From Burkholderiaceae bacterium (GTDB taxonomy: Bacteria; Pseudomonadota; Gammaproteobacteria; Burkholderiales; Burkholderiaceae_C): a stretch of DNA of 64,000 bases. The stretch lies in assembly GCA_024235915.1 (NCBI GenBank), contig JACKLO010000023.1, positions 1 through 64,000 of the forward strand, written 5' to 3'. Below are positions 9,285-18,084 of the stretch, one piece after another (the first letter of the stretch is position 1; each line of letters begins with the position of its first letter). The position numbers and the translations under genes were made by a program. The notes under the pieces were generated by a model. That model ran no database searches, was not told the DNA's origin, and saw nothing but the letters and a program-made list of their open reading frames with translations.

Positions 9285-10340
9285 ATGACCCCGCCACCCC
9301 CGCCGATCCGTTCGCTCTGCCTGCTGCGCCTGTCGGCGCTTGGTGACGTGGTGCACGCCGTGGCCCTGGTGCGCCGCCTGCAGCGCCATCAGCCCGGCAT
9401 CGCCATCACCTGGATCATCGGCCGCGCCGAGGCGGCCATGCTCAAGGGGCTGGACGGCGTGGAGTTCATCGTCTTCGACAAGCGCGGCGGCTGGGCGGCG
9501 CTGCGCGACCTGAGGCGCGCGCTGGCGGGTCGGCGCTTCGACGTGCTGCTGCATCTGCAGCTGGCGCTGCGTGCCAACGTGCTGGCCGCGCTGGTGCGGG
9601 CCGACCGGCGCATCGGCTACGACGCGGCCCGCAGCAAGGAAGGCCACGGCCTGGTCGTCAATCAACGCATCGCCCCCGGCGGCCTGCATGTGCTCGACGC
9701 CTTCGGCCAGTTCGCCGCCGCCCTGGGTTGCCCGGAGGGTGCCGTGGAATGGCGGCTGCCCGTGCCCGACGAAGCGCGGGCCTGGGCGGCGGGCCTGCTG
9801 CCCGATGGTGCGCCGACGCTGCTGATCTCGCCGTGTTCCAGCCACGCGCTGCGCAACTGGCGGCCCGAACGTTATGCCGCGGTGGCCAGCCATGCGCTGG
9901 CCAGGGGCTGGCGCGTGCTGCTGTGTGGCGGCCCCAGCGCGCTGGAACGCAGCATGGGCGACGCCATCCTGGCCGCGCTACCGCAACACGACGCAGTGCA
10001 GGACCTGATCGGCAAGGACACCTTCAAGCGCTTCCTGGCGTTGTGCGAACGCGCCACGCTGCTGCTGGCCCCGGATTCCGGGCCAGTGCACATGGCCAAT
10101 GCCATGGGTTGCCGCGTGCTCGGCCTGTACGCCTGCACCGCCCTGCAGCGCAGCGGCCCCTACAGCGACCGCCGCTGGTCCACCGACCACTACGCCGAGG
10201 CGGCGGAGCGATTCCTGCACAAACCGGCATCGTCCCTGCCGTGGGGCAAACGGGTCGAGTTCCCGGGTGTGATGGACCTGTGCACGGTGGACGAGGTCAC
10301 GGCACTGTTCGACGCCTGCGCGGCCGACCTCGGCTTGTAG
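9285..10340 (+). CDS. glycosyltransferase family 9 (heptosyltransferase-like)
   Basis: A 351-residue GT9 protein starting MTPPPPPIRSLCLLRLSALGD. The N-terminal domain has the typical LLRLSALGDVVHAVALVRRL. The C-terminal nucleotide-sugar domain has TLLISPCSSHALRNWRPERY and the family signature LLLAPDSGPVHMANAMGC near residue 262. GT9 enzymes add heptose or related sugars to the lipopolysaccharide core at the inner face of the inner membrane. It is the first gene of a glycan cluster reaching 14416, interrupted only by the opposite-strand DUF6165 gene. Confidence 0.88.
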   Translation: MTPPPPPIRSLCLLRLSALGDVVHAVALVRRLQRHQPGIAITWIIGRAEAAMLKGLDGVEFIVFDKRGGWAALRDLRRALAGRRFDVLLHLQLALRANVLAALVRADRRIGYDAARSKEGHGLVVNQRIAPGGLHVLDAFGQFAAALGCPEGAVEWRLPVPDEARAWAAGLLPDGAPTLLISPCSSHALRNWRPERYAAVASHALARGWRVLLCGGPSALERSMGDAILAALPQHDAVQDLIGKDTFKRFLALCERATLLLAPDSGPVHMANAMGCRVLGLYACTALQRSGPYSDRRWSTDHYAEAAERFLHKPASSLPWGKRVEFPGVMDLCTVDEVTALFDACAADLGL

Positions 10341-10374
10341 ACAGCCGCTGCTGCGCGCCGGTCAGCCGTGAAGT

Positions 10375-10785
10375 TCAGCGCGCCGGCTTGGCGTTGCCGT
10401 AGTCGGCGTAGCTCTTCTCCTCCACGTAGGTGGAGCCCAGCGCCAGGTTGATGCGCTTCTTGATGTCGGCGCGCTCGTCGTTCTCGAAGTAGACCGACCT
10501 CGCCAGTTGCACGAATCCATCGTCGAAGGTCTGCGCCCGTTCCTTGTCGCGGATGTCGTCCTCGATCACCCACAGGCGCTCGTTCACGGCCTTGAGCGCG
10601 GCGCGCAGCGCCGAAATGTCCTGCTGCGAGGCCGGGTGGGCGGCCCAGGTGGCTTCCAGCGCCGTCAGTTCGCGCTGCACGTTGGCCAGCTTGGCGGCGT
10701 CGCTCATGCGTTCGGTCTTGATCTGCAGGATGGCGATCTTGTCCAGCAGTTCGCCGAAGGAAACAGGAACGCTGATCTCTGACAT
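10375..10785 (-). CDS. DUF6165 family protein
   Basis: A 136-residue cytoplasmic protein, MSEISVPVSFGELLDKIAIL ..., rich in Lys, Glu and predicted helix. The N-terminal motif and length match DUF6165, a family of unknown function often found beside glycosyltransferases. The start is preceded by a strong GAGGTG site. It is transcribed against the surrounding genes: its promoter region lies just before the GT4 gene and its 3' end faces the end of the GT9 gene. A role in lipopolysaccharide or glycan assembly is only suggested by neighbourhood. Confidence 0.75.
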   Translation of the reverse strand: MSEISVPVSFGELLDKIAILQIKTERMSDAAKLANVQRELTALEATWAAHPASQQDISALRAALKAVNERLWVIEDDIRDKERAQTFDDGFVQLARSVYFENDERADIKKRINLALGSTYVEEKSYADYGNAKPAR

Positions 10786-10882
10786 GGGGTTCACCTCGGG
10801 GACGTGGGCTGGCGCGCCTGGGACGGGCCAGGGGGCTGGCGATAATGCGCCATGGCCTTGTGGACTACGTCGCCGGATTGTC

Positions 10883-12064
10883 GTGGATATCGCTGCTGAC
10901 GCCCCCAAGCGCCAGGGTGACGCGCCAGGACGGCCGCCACTGCAGGCGCCACGGATCCGCGTGCTGCACTTCGTGACCGGCGGCTTCAGCGGCGGCGCCA
11001 CGCAGGTGGCGCTGGCCCTGGTGCGGGCCGCCGCGCAGGGTGGGCCGGTGGACCCCCTGCTGGTGCTGCGCCGCAAGCGCCATGGTGACGTCAGCCGCAT
11101 CCGTGAACTCGAGCGCGAAGGCGTGCCGCTGGCCGTGGTGCCGGGCTGGTCGCACCTGGCCACCATCGTCGCACTGGTGCGGCTGTGCCGACGTGTGCGG
11201 CCGCAGGTGCTGGTGGCGCATGGCTTCAGCGAACACCTGTGGGGCCGCTACGCCGGCCTGCTGGCCGGCGTGCCGGCGCTGGTGCACGTGGAACACAACA
11301 CGCGCGAGCGCTACACCGCCTGGCGGCGGGCGCAGACGCGCTGGCTGGCGGCGCGCTCGGCCCGCATCGTCGGCTGCGCCGACGACGTGCGGCAGGTGCT
11401 GCTGGACATGGGCATGCCGGCCGACCGCACCATCGTCATCCCCAATGGCATCACGCTGGCGCCCTTCCTGCCGGCACGCAGCCTGGACTGGGCCAGCCGC
11501 GAGGCGGCCATCGTGATGGTGGCGCGCTTCTCCAAGCAGAAGGATCAACGCACCCTGGTGCAGGCGCTGGCACTGCTGCGCCAGCAGGGGCTGCGGCCGC
11601 CACTGCGCCTGGTGGGCGACGGCAAGACCCGTGATGCGGTGGAAGCCCTGGCGCGAGAATTGGGGCTGGACGACGGCCAGGTGCAGTTCCTGGGCCTGCG
11701 GCGCGATGTGCCGGCGCTGATGATGCAGCACCAGATCTTCGTGCTCAGCACGCACTACGAGGGCATGCCGCTGGTGCTGCTGGAGGGCATGGCCGCGGGC
11801 TGCGCCGTGGTCGGCAGCGACGTGCCCGGCGTGCACGGCGTCATCCGGCATGGCGAGGATGGCTTGTTGGTGCCCCCTGCCGACCCGGCTGCGATGGCCC
11901 AGGCCCTGGCCGGCCTGCTGCGCGAACCGCAGCGGGCTGCCGCGCTGGCGGCACGGGCCTGTCAACGGGCACACGCCGAGTTCGGCCGTGAGTTGATGAA
12001 CCAGCGCTACGAAACGCTGTGCCTGGAACTGGCGAATCAGACGGCGGGTGCAGCCCATGCCTGA
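10883..12064 (+). CDS. glycosyltransferase family 4
   Basis: A 393-residue GT-B enzyme. The N-terminal acceptor domain begins RIRVLHFVTGGFSGGATQVA. The C-terminal donor domain has IVMVARFSKQKDQRTLVQAL and the retaining-enzyme EX7E motif, Glu293 to Glu301 in YEGMPLVLLEGMAAGCAVV. The start is taken as GTG 10883; the frame stays open upstream, but those codons overlap the DUF6165 control region. The 3' end overlaps the next gene by eight bases, so translation is probably coupled. Sugar and acceptor are unknown. Confidence 0.85.
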   Translation: MDIAADAPKRQGDAPGRPPLQAPRIRVLHFVTGGFSGGATQVALALVRAAAQGGPVDPLLVLRRKRHGDVSRIRELEREGVPLAVVPGWSHLATIVALVRLCRRVRPQVLVAHGFSEHLWGRYAGLLAGVPALVHVEHNTRERYTAWRRAQTRWLAARSARIVGCADDVRQVLLDMGMPADRTIVIPNGITLAPFLPARSLDWASREAAIVMVARFSKQKDQRTLVQALALLRQQGLRPPLRLVGDGKTRDAVEALARELGLDDGQVQFLGLRRDVPALMMQHQIFVLSTHYEGMPLVLLEGMAAGCAVVGSDVPGVHGVIRHGEDGLLVPPADPAAMAQALAGLLREPQRAAALAARACQRAHAEFGRELMNQRYETLCLELANQTAGAAHA

Positions 12065-12881
12065 GCGCTCGCCGCGTTCCGCGTCTGCTGGCACCCGCTG
12101 CGTGGTGGTGGTGCCGCTCTACACCACGGCCCTGGGCGACGACGAACAGATGGCACTGCGGCGCACCGTGCGGCTGCTGGGCCGGCACCCGATGGCCATT
12201 GTCTGCCCGGAAGGCCTGGACCTCTCGCCGCTCGCGCCGCTGCTCGCCGGCGTGGCGCCGCAGGTCCAGTTTTTCGATCCCGCTTTCTTTGCTGGGGTCG
12301 AGGGCTACAACCGCCTGATGCTGTCGGCCGACTTCTACCGGCGCTTCGAGGCCTTTGATCACCTGCTCATCTGCCAGACCGATGCCTATGTCTTCGCCGA
12401 CCGGCTGGACGACTGGGTCGCACGTGACCATGACTACATCGGAGCGCCCTGGATCGCGTCGCCGCGCAACGCCTGGAACATCGGCCTGCAGCGCCTGACC
12501 AATGTCTTCCGTCCGGTGGGCAAGCGCGACGAACATTACTTCCGTGTCGGCAACGGTGGCTTCTCGCTGCGACGCGTGGCCATGATGCGGCGCATCACCG
12601 AAGAGCAGCAGGACGACATCGCGCAGCGCCTGGCGCACCCGGGCCTGGACCTGCTGCATGTGGAGGACAAGTACTTCTCGCTGGTGGCGCCGCAGCGCTA
12701 CCCGGACATGCGCATTCCCGACTATCGCGAGGCGGTGGACTTCTGCATCGACCGCCGGCCACCGCTGGCGCTGCAGATCAACGGCGGCCGGCTGCCGTTT
12801 GCCTGCCACGGCTTCAACAAGCGCAACGTGCGCACCTTCTGGCAGCCCATCATCGCGCAGGCGGAACGCGAGGCGGCATGA
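12057..12881 (+). CDS. DUF5672 family protein, probable glycosyltransferase
   Basis: A 274-residue protein. Recognisable parts are VVVPLYTTALGDDEQMALRR, the region FEAFDHLLICQTDAYVFADRLDDWVARDHDYIGAPW and VGNGGFSLRR near the middle. The Asp-containing ICQTDAYVF and GNGGFSLR motifs resemble the donor and acceptor motifs of GT-A fold enzymes, and DUF5672 proteins are commonly found in glycan clusters. It overlaps the GT4 gene by 8 bases and the GT2 gene by 4 (ATGA), so it belongs to the same operon. Confidence 0.8.
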   Translation: MPERSPRSASAGTRCVVVVPLYTTALGDDEQMALRRTVRLLGRHPMAIVCPEGLDLSPLAPLLAGVAPQVQFFDPAFFAGVEGYNRLMLSADFYRRFEAFDHLLICQTDAYVFADRLDDWVARDHDYIGAPWIASPRNAWNIGLQRLTNVFRPVGKRDEHYFRVGNGGFSLRRVAMMRRITEEQQDDIAQRLAHPGLDLLHVEDKYFSLVAPQRYPDMRIPDYREAVDFCIDRRPPLALQINGGRLPFACHGFNKRNVRTFWQPIIAQAEREAA

Positions 12882-13798
12882 ACACGAAGGCACAGCCCGT
12901 GATGCCCCGCGATGCGCCCGCCCCTGTGGACGCCGCGGTGACCGCCGACGACCTGGCGTCGATCACCGTCGTCGTGGTCACCTTCGAGAGTGCGCACTGC
13001 GTGCCGGAACTGGCGCAGAGCCTGGCCGCCTTTCCACAGGTGATCGTCGTCGACAACGGCAGTGCCGACGACACGCTGGCGGCCGTGGCGCAGCAGCTGC
13101 CGCAGGCGCGCAGCATCGCCAACGGCCGCAACCTGGGTTTCGGCGCGGCCAACAACCGCGCCTTCGCGGTGGCACGCACCGAGTTCGTCATGCTGCTGAA
13201 CCCGGACTGCACGATGACGCCGGAGGCGGCGCATACCCTGCTGGCGGCGGCGCGGCGCTACCCCACCGCCTCGGCCATCGGCCCGCAGCTGATCGACCGC
13301 CATGGCGGCCCGGAACTCGGCTACCGCATGCGGCTGGACCGCTGGAAACCCAAGGGCGGGCCGGCCGAAGGCGACCTGTGCGTAGAGTTCCTCTCCGGGG
13401 CCTGCATGCTGATCCGGCGCGATGCGCTGCAACACATCGGTGGCTTCGACGAGGACTTCTTCCTCTACCAGGAAGACCACGACCTGTGCATCCGCCTGGC
13501 ACGCGATTGCGGCGCGCTGGTGCTGTGCCCCGCGGCGCGCGCCACGCACCAGTCGCGCCGCTCCAGCGCCGGGCGTCACCGGCTGCGCGCGGAGTACATC
13601 CGCGGCTACCACCACATCCAGTCGAAGTTCATCTTCGAACGCAAGCATGGTGGCATGGCCGTTTCCAGGCTGGTCCGCCTGCGCTATGGGGTGGCGGCAG
13701 GGCTGGAAGCAATCGTGCGAGCTGCGTTGCTCGACGGCCCGCGGGCCAGTCGCGCGCTGGGGCGGATGCGCGGCGCCTGGGACTACGCCTCGGCCTGA
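12878..13798 (+). CDS. glycosyltransferase family 2 (rhamnosyltransferase-like)
   Basis: A 306-residue inverting GT-A enzyme. The nucleotide-binding motifs are ITVVVVTFES and VIVVDNGSADDT, followed by NGRNLGFGAANNRA and the DxD-like LLNPDC. The acceptor/catalytic segment is GFDEDFFLYQEDHDLCIRL. This arrangement is typical of dTDP-rhamnosyl and related transferases acting in the cytoplasm on lipid-linked glycans. The start overlaps the stop of the DUF5672 gene (ATGA). The C-terminal ~50 residues are basic and could contact the membrane. Confidence 0.88.
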   Translation: MNTKAQPVMPRDAPAPVDAAVTADDLASITVVVVTFESAHCVPELAQSLAAFPQVIVVDNGSADDTLAAVAQQLPQARSIANGRNLGFGAANNRAFAVARTEFVMLLNPDCTMTPEAAHTLLAAARRYPTASAIGPQLIDRHGGPELGYRMRLDRWKPKGGPAEGDLCVEFLSGACMLIRRDALQHIGGFDEDFFLYQEDHDLCIRLARDCGALVLCPAARATHQSRRSSAGRHRLRAEYIRGYHHIQSKFIFERKHGGMAVSRLVRLRYGVAAGLEAIVRAALLDGPRASRALGRMRGAWDYASA

Positions 13799-13831
13799 GA
13801 TCGTGCCCTTACCCTGGAAAGCCGTGAACCG

Positions 13832-14416
13832 ATGAGCGTCCATCTCGATCTGGGCTGTGGCCTGGTGCCGCGCAATCCGTACGGCCGAGAGCGCCTCTGC
13901 GGCATCGACATCCGTGCCGATCTCAGGGCCGACCCTGCGGTGGAGATCCGCGCCGCGAATCTCAGCTGCGAGCCGATTCCTTACCCGGACAACCACTTCG
14001 ACTCGGTGTCGGCCTACGACTTTCTGGAACACGTGCCGCGGGTCAGCATCGACCATGCCCGCCGGACCACCCACTTTCCCTTCGTGCAGTTGATCAACGA
14101 GGTCTGGCGCGTGAGCAAACCGGGTGGGCTGTTCTACGCAGTGACGCCTGCCTACCCGTTTCCCAATGCCTTTGTCGACCCCACCCACGTCAACTTCCTG
14201 ACCGACCGAAGCTCGCGCTACTTCGCCGGCGCCGAACCGACTGCGCGCATGTACGGGTTCCAAGGGCGTTTCAGCGTGGTGCGCGAAGGCCTGATCCGTC
14301 CGCAGGGCGACTATCACCCCGTGCGCCCCGGTCTGCTGCAGCGCGTCCGGGCGCTGGGCTACCGGCTGTCGCGCGACGCCGGCCATGTGCTCTGGGAATT
14401 CCGCGCCGAGAAGTGA
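13832..14416 (+). CDS. class I SAM-dependent methyltransferase
   Basis: A 194-residue protein with motif I at the very N terminus (VHLDLGCGLVPRNPYG), an acidic motif II (LCGIDIRADL) and motif IV-like DSVSAYDFLEHVPRV, as in the Methyltransf_11 group. An unusually long stretch with YAVTPAYPFPNAFVDPTHVNFL follows; the Pro/His-rich DPTHVNF motif is common in methyltransferases of glycan clusters. It lies 33 bases after the GT2 gene. Methylation of a glycan or lipid-linked sugar is inferred from context only. Confidence 0.8.
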   Translation: MSVHLDLGCGLVPRNPYGRERLCGIDIRADLRADPAVEIRAANLSCEPIPYPDNHFDSVSAYDFLEHVPRVSIDHARRTTHFPFVQLINEVWRVSKPGGLFYAVTPAYPFPNAFVDPTHVNFLTDRSSRYFAGAEPTARMYGFQGRFSVVREGLIRPQGDYHPVRPGLLQRVRALGYRLSRDAGHVLWEFRAEK

Positions 14417-14444
14417 GCCCGGCGCGCTGACGCAGAATCGGCTC

Positions 14445-14900
14445 ATGCTGAAGTCGCTGCGAGACCTCTTCGACGCCCTGGTGCCGGCCCCAGCCGGGGC
14501 ACCTCAGTCCAGCGAGGAAAACCAGCTGCAGCTGGCGACGGCGGTGCTGCTGGTGGAGGTGATGCGGGCCGATGCCACGCAGGGTGAAGCCGAACGCCAG
14601 GCCATGCTCGCCGCCTTGCGCGAGAAGTTCGGCCTGGCCGACGACGAGGCGGCGCGCCTGGCCGAACTGGCCGAGAGCACCGCGCGCCAGTCCACCGACC
14701 TGTTTGCGTTCACCGACCGCATCAACCAGCACTTCGACATGCCGCGCAAGCTGCGCATGGTGGAACTGATGTGGCAGGTGGCCTACGCCGACGGCGAACT
14801 GGACGCCCATGAGCGCCACATCGTCTGGCGCATCGCCGACCTGCTGCATGTGCCGCAGGGGGCGTTGCACCTGGCCCGGCGACGCGCGAAGGGCGGCTGA
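14445..14900 (+). CDS. TerB family protein
   Basis: A 151-residue all-helical protein starting MLKSLRDLFDALV. Two halves show the TerB pattern: LATAVLLVEVMRADATQGEAER and LMWQVAYADGELDAHERHIVWRIADLLHV, each with acidic residues after a hydrophobic helix, as in metal-binding TerB-like domains. Such stand-alone proteins are common in proteobacteria and are not proof of tellurite resistance. It is the last gene before an unusual repeat region and an insertion sequence. Confidence 0.78.
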   Translation: MLKSLRDLFDALVPAPAGAPQSSEENQLQLATAVLLVEVMRADATQGEAERQAMLAALREKFGLADDEAARLAELAESTARQSTDLFAFTDRINQHFDMPRKLRMVELMWQVAYADGELDAHERHIVWRIADLLHVPQGALHLARRRAKGG

Positions 14901-14944
14901 CGACCCGGAGCGGCCGTTGAGCACCGCACTCACAGGCCAAGGCG

Positions 14945-15263
14945 GCAAGGCGGTGGCGGGTTGGCCTGTGGCGCTCAGGTCGAGCGGTCTCAGCTGCGTT
15001 CCGACGTCCACGGCCGGGCTTGCGGGCTCGGCCGGCTGCGCGAGGCGTGGAACCGTCCACAGTGGACGGTTCCATGTCCACGCTCCGCCCCTGCGCTTCT
15101 CGGTCCCGAGGCCCGCGGCCAAACTCCCTCCGCTCACTTCGTTCGCTGTGGTCGAACAGCGGCCGCGAGTCAGTCTACGAAGCGCGCTGGCGCGCGCGGC
15201 CTCGGGCCCTGCGATGCTCGGCGTCCTCGATGCGCGCCACAGGCCAACCCGCCGCCGCCTTGC
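14945..15263. repeat. 319-bp intergenic element bounded by 30-bp inverted repeats
   Basis: The arm at 14945-14974 (starting GCAAGGCGGTGGCGGG) is the reverse complement of 15234-15263 (ending CCGCCGCCTTGC) with one mismatch in 30. Inside, a 13-bp inverted repeat with a one-base loop (TGGAACCGTCCAC at 15048-15060, partner 15062-15074) forms a near-perfect palindrome. The sequence CACAGGCCAA also occurs at 14931-14940, just outside the left arm. No convincing gene is present between 14901 and 15388. The structure suggests a small non-autonomous mobile or dispersed repeat. Confidence 0.65.
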
Positions 15264-15320
15264 GGACGCGCACATGTGCCCCACAACAGCACCACCGATC
15301 CGTCCGCGCGCAGCGTAGCG

Positions 15321-15338
15321 GTCGGCCACACGGCCGAC
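15321..15338. repeat. short hairpin left of the insertion sequence
   Basis: GTCGGCC, four-base loop ACAC, GGCCGAC. It is a perfect 7-bp stem in the gene-free stretch between TerB and the insertion sequence. There is no T-run, so it is not a standard terminator. Confidence 0.4.
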
Positions 15339-15348
15339 TCGTCAGTCT

Positions 15349-15385
15349 CGCTGGAGTCCCCCTCGCGGAGGGGGGCTGGCGGGGT
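15349..15385. repeat. REP-like palindromic unit, left copy
   Basis: CGCTGGAGTCCCCCTCGCGG and the following G-rich bases form a CCCCCTC/GAGGGGG stem. A diverged direct copy lies at 18275-18307 on the other side of the insertion sequence, so the two would be nearly adjacent if the element were removed. Confidence 0.5.
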
Positions 15386-15388
15386 GTT

Positions 15389-15524
15389 GCGCATTCCACT
15401 GATCGCGGACAGCGTTCCGGGCGATGGCGGACACCCTGGGTGGGGTGTCTGAGTGACGGCCCGGATGGTAGGGCAACTGTCCGCCATCAGTTTGGAACGC
15501 TGTCCGCGATCAGCGTGGAACGGG
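15389..15524. repeat. left terminal repeats of the IS21 element
   Basis: Two units read inward (15389-15412 and 15413-15434) match the right end in inverted orientation. Two more 23-bp units at 15479-15501 and 15502-15524 (TGTCCGCCATCAG ... TGGAACGC and TGTCCGCGATCAG ... TGGAACGG) read in the opposite direction, the same as the right-end array. Bases 15525-15741, up to istB, hold no further gene. IstA is known to bind multiple end repeats in IS21. Confidence 0.75.
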
Positions 15525-15741
15525 GTCTGCCGGGTTGTCCACGCGGCGCCTTGGCGCCGGGTGGGCAACCTGGTGCCGAAGGCGGTTTGGATGCTTTCGG
15601 TGGGGCTGCAGCAGCCTTGTCCACGGCGGCGGCGTCGCCTGCGACGAACAGCCGCCGCGGTGGGCAAGGCGGGGCCGAAGTCATGCTGGGCTGGCGCGCC
15701 TGGGCTGCCGTCAGGCTGGGTGCCTCGCCCGGCGCAGCGAC

Positions 15742-16515
15742 TCACCCTTCAGCGCCAGGGTGTGCGAGCCCGTGCAGCAGCCGGTCCATGATGGCGTCGG
15801 CGATGGTGGGCTCGTTCAGCCATTGATGCCAGGCGCTTGTTGGTAGCTGGCTTGTGATGAGCGTGCTGCGGCTGCCCACCCGGTCGTCCAGCAACTCCAG
15901 CAGGTCCTGCCGCTCCTGGGCGGCGATGGGCGCGATGGCCAGGTCGTCCAGCACCAGGACATCCAGCCGCGCCAGTTGCGCCAGGCGGCGGCCGAAGCTG
16001 CCGTCGCCATGGGCCACCTGCAACTCCTGCAGCAGCCTGGTCGCCCGGGTGTACAGCACACTGAAGCCCTGGCGGGCGGCCTGTTGGGCCAGGGCACACC
16101 CCAGCCACGTCTTGCCGCAACCGGTAGCACCCGTGATGAGCACGTTGCGGCCGTGGCGGATCCAGTCGCCACCGGCCAGCGCCGTGATCAGGTGGCGGTC
16201 CAGGCCACGGCCGGCACGCCAGTCGATGTCCTCCACACAGGCACTGCTGACCTTGAGCTTGGCCGCCTTCAGCAGCCGCGCCACGCGCTTGCCGTCGCGC
16301 CAGTCCAGCTCGCGCTGCACCAGCAGCGCCAGGCGTTGTTCGAAGCTCAGTTGCTCAGCGGCGACTTGCATGCCCGCATCGGCCAGCGCGGCGACCATGC
16401 CGTCCAGGCGCAGGCCGCGCAGTTGGTCCAGGGTGTGTTGTTGCAGCATGGCGGTGTCGTGGTCCGGGGTGGTGGTTGTGCCGGGGTTGGGGCGGTGGGT
16501 CATTGCGGCGGCCAT
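15742..16515 (-). CDS. istB: IS21 helper ATPase IstB
   Basis: A 257-residue AAA+ ATPase with Walker A GATGCGKT (129-136), Walker B VLVLDD (186-191) and the C-terminal region TLITSQLPTSAWHQWLNEPTIADAI typical of IstB. It assembles on DNA and promotes target capture by the IstA transposase. The start ATG shares its A with the istA stop (TGATG), indicating coupled translation. An internal Met at residue 23 (MLQQHTLDQLRGL) matches the start of many IstB proteins and could also be used. Confidence 0.93.
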   Translation of the reverse strand: MAAAMTHRPNPGTTTTPDHDTAMLQQHTLDQLRGLRLDGMVAALADAGMQVAAEQLSFEQRLALLVQRELDWRDGKRVARLLKAAKLKVSSACVEDIDWRAGRGLDRHLITALAGGDWIRHGRNVLITGATGCGKTWLGCALAQQAARQGFSVLYTRATRLLQELQVAHGDGSFGRRLAQLARLDVLVLDDLAIAPIAAQERQDLLELLDDRVGSRSTLITSQLPTSAWHQWLNEPTIADAIMDRLLHGLAHPGAEG

Positions 16516-18056
16516 CAGTGGTGCCCGTAGTAGCCGGGGCCGCGCACGTTGTCGTGGGCCGGCATCGGCGCGGCCGTGCTGACATCCCCGCCCAAGAGGC
16601 TGCTGCCCTGCCGATCCAGGCCGCAGGCCAGGATCGACTTGACGCTGCGGTAGTGGGGCGCGCGGATGGACTGCGCGCGGGCGCAGGCGGCTTCCAGTCG
16701 CTCGTTGCCGTACTCCCGGGCCAGCCGCATCAGGCCCAGGCAGGAGCGGTAGCCCTGCTCGGGGTGCGCGCGGTGCGTCATCTGCCAGCGCACCACGCCG
16801 GCGGTGGCCGCGCCGATGCGCTCACCCCAACTGATGAGCTTGGCCGGCGTCCACTGCGCCTGCGCCCGGTGCGACGCCGGCATGTGCTCAGCCACCGTGG
16901 TGAAGCCGCCGACCTTGGCGCTGCGGGCATGCGCGGCAACGCGCTGGCGGCGCAGCAGCACCTCCAGCGTGCTGGCCGTGATGCGCAACTCCACCGCCGC
17001 GCCGACGTGCTGGTGCGGCACGCTGTAGTAGTGACCCTCGAAGGCGACGTGGTAGTCGATGTTCACGCGGGCGGCCTTGAACTGCGCCAGCACCATGGCG
17101 GTGGCCGGCAGCGGCTTCAGGGCCGGCGCGTCCAGTGCGGCGAAGGCCTGGGCCCTGCAACCGGGCAGCTTCTTGAACGGGCGCTGGTTGAGGTCGGCCA
17201 GCAGCGCGGCAATGGCGCGGTTCAACTCCGCCAGGCTGAAGAAGCGCCGGTTGCGCAGCCGCGCCAGGATCCAGCGCTCCACGACCTGCACGCCGACTTC
17301 GACCTTGGCCTTGTCCTGCGGTCGGCCCGGCCGCGCAGGCAGCACGGCCACCGCGTAGTGCTCAGCGAGTTCCTGCATCAGCCGCGCGGTGGCGGGCTCG
17401 TAGGCGTCGGGGTTGGCGATCAGCGCGCGGGGCTGGTCGGGCACCAGCAGCCGGGGCACGCCGCCGATGAAGGCGAGCGTGTCGATGATGGCACCCACCC
17501 AGTCGACGGCCGTCTGCTGCCAGGTGGCGCAGGCGTAGGTGTAGTTCGATGCGCCCAGCACGGCCACGAAGACCTGGGCGCGTCGGATCTCTCCCGTCGA
17601 GGCATCGACCACCGGCACCGTCTGGCCGGCGTAGTCCACGAACAGTCGCTCACCGCCGGGGTGGATCTGGCGCATCGAGCGCTTCAGTCTCTTGGCCCAG
17701 GCGCGGTACTTCTCGCAGTAGGCGCTGTAGCGGTAGGCTTGCTGGCCCACGTCAGCGCGGTACTCCTCCCACAGCAGTTGCAGCGTGACGCCGGGGCGCT
17801 TGAGTTGCTGGTGCAGCGCGGCGTAGTTGGGTTCAGCCCGCGTGGTGCTGCGCGGGCGCGGCGGTGGGTACAGCCTGGCCTGTAGTTCTTCGTCGCTCAG
17901 GGTACTGGCCAGTGGCCAGTCCACGCCAGCGTCACGCGCATACAGCGCGATCTCGCTGATAGTCGTCTTGCTGACGCCCAGGGCGGCCGCGACCTGCCGC
18001 ATGCTCAGACCGGCGTCGCCGGCCAGCAGTTGAAGTGCTTGTCTGATCTTGCTCAT
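16515..18056 (-). CDS. istA: IS21 transposase IstA
   Basis: A 513-residue DDE transposase starting MSKIRQALQLLAGDAGLSMR, preceded by AAGGG at suitable spacing. The N-terminal HTH is SMRQVAAALGVSKTTISEIAL. The catalytic core has LFVDYAGQTVPVVD (first Asp), RLLVPDQPRALI (second Asp, with QPR where NLK is more usual) and KAKVEVGVQVVERWIL (Glu). The C-terminal beta-barrel region HYYSVPHQHVGA is typical. The frame is intact and translationally coupled to istB. Confidence 0.93.
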   Translation of the reverse strand: MSKIRQALQLLAGDAGLSMRQVAAALGVSKTTISEIALYARDAGVDWPLASTLSDEELQARLYPPPRPRSTTRAEPNYAALHQQLKRPGVTLQLLWEEYRADVGQQAYRYSAYCEKYRAWAKRLKRSMRQIHPGGERLFVDYAGQTVPVVDASTGEIRRAQVFVAVLGASNYTYACATWQQTAVDWVGAIIDTLAFIGGVPRLLVPDQPRALIANPDAYEPATARLMQELAEHYAVAVLPARPGRPQDKAKVEVGVQVVERWILARLRNRRFFSLAELNRAIAALLADLNQRPFKKLPGCRAQAFAALDAPALKPLPATAMVLAQFKAARVNIDYHVAFEGHYYSVPHQHVGAAVELRITASTLEVLLRRQRVAAHARSAKVGGFTTVAEHMPASHRAQAQWTPAKLISWGERIGAATAGVVRWQMTHRAHPEQGYRSCLGLMRLAREYGNERLEAACARAQSIRAPHYRSVKSILACGLDRQGSSLLGGDVSTAAPMPAHDNVRGPGYYGHH

Positions 18057-18084
18057 GAGGACCCTTGGTGTGGGCATCGCCTCT

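Noticed and set aside
15020..15826. Open frames of 100-270 codons around the left IS end
   Set aside because: They run through inverted repeats and IS end repeats, and no protein family is recognisable.
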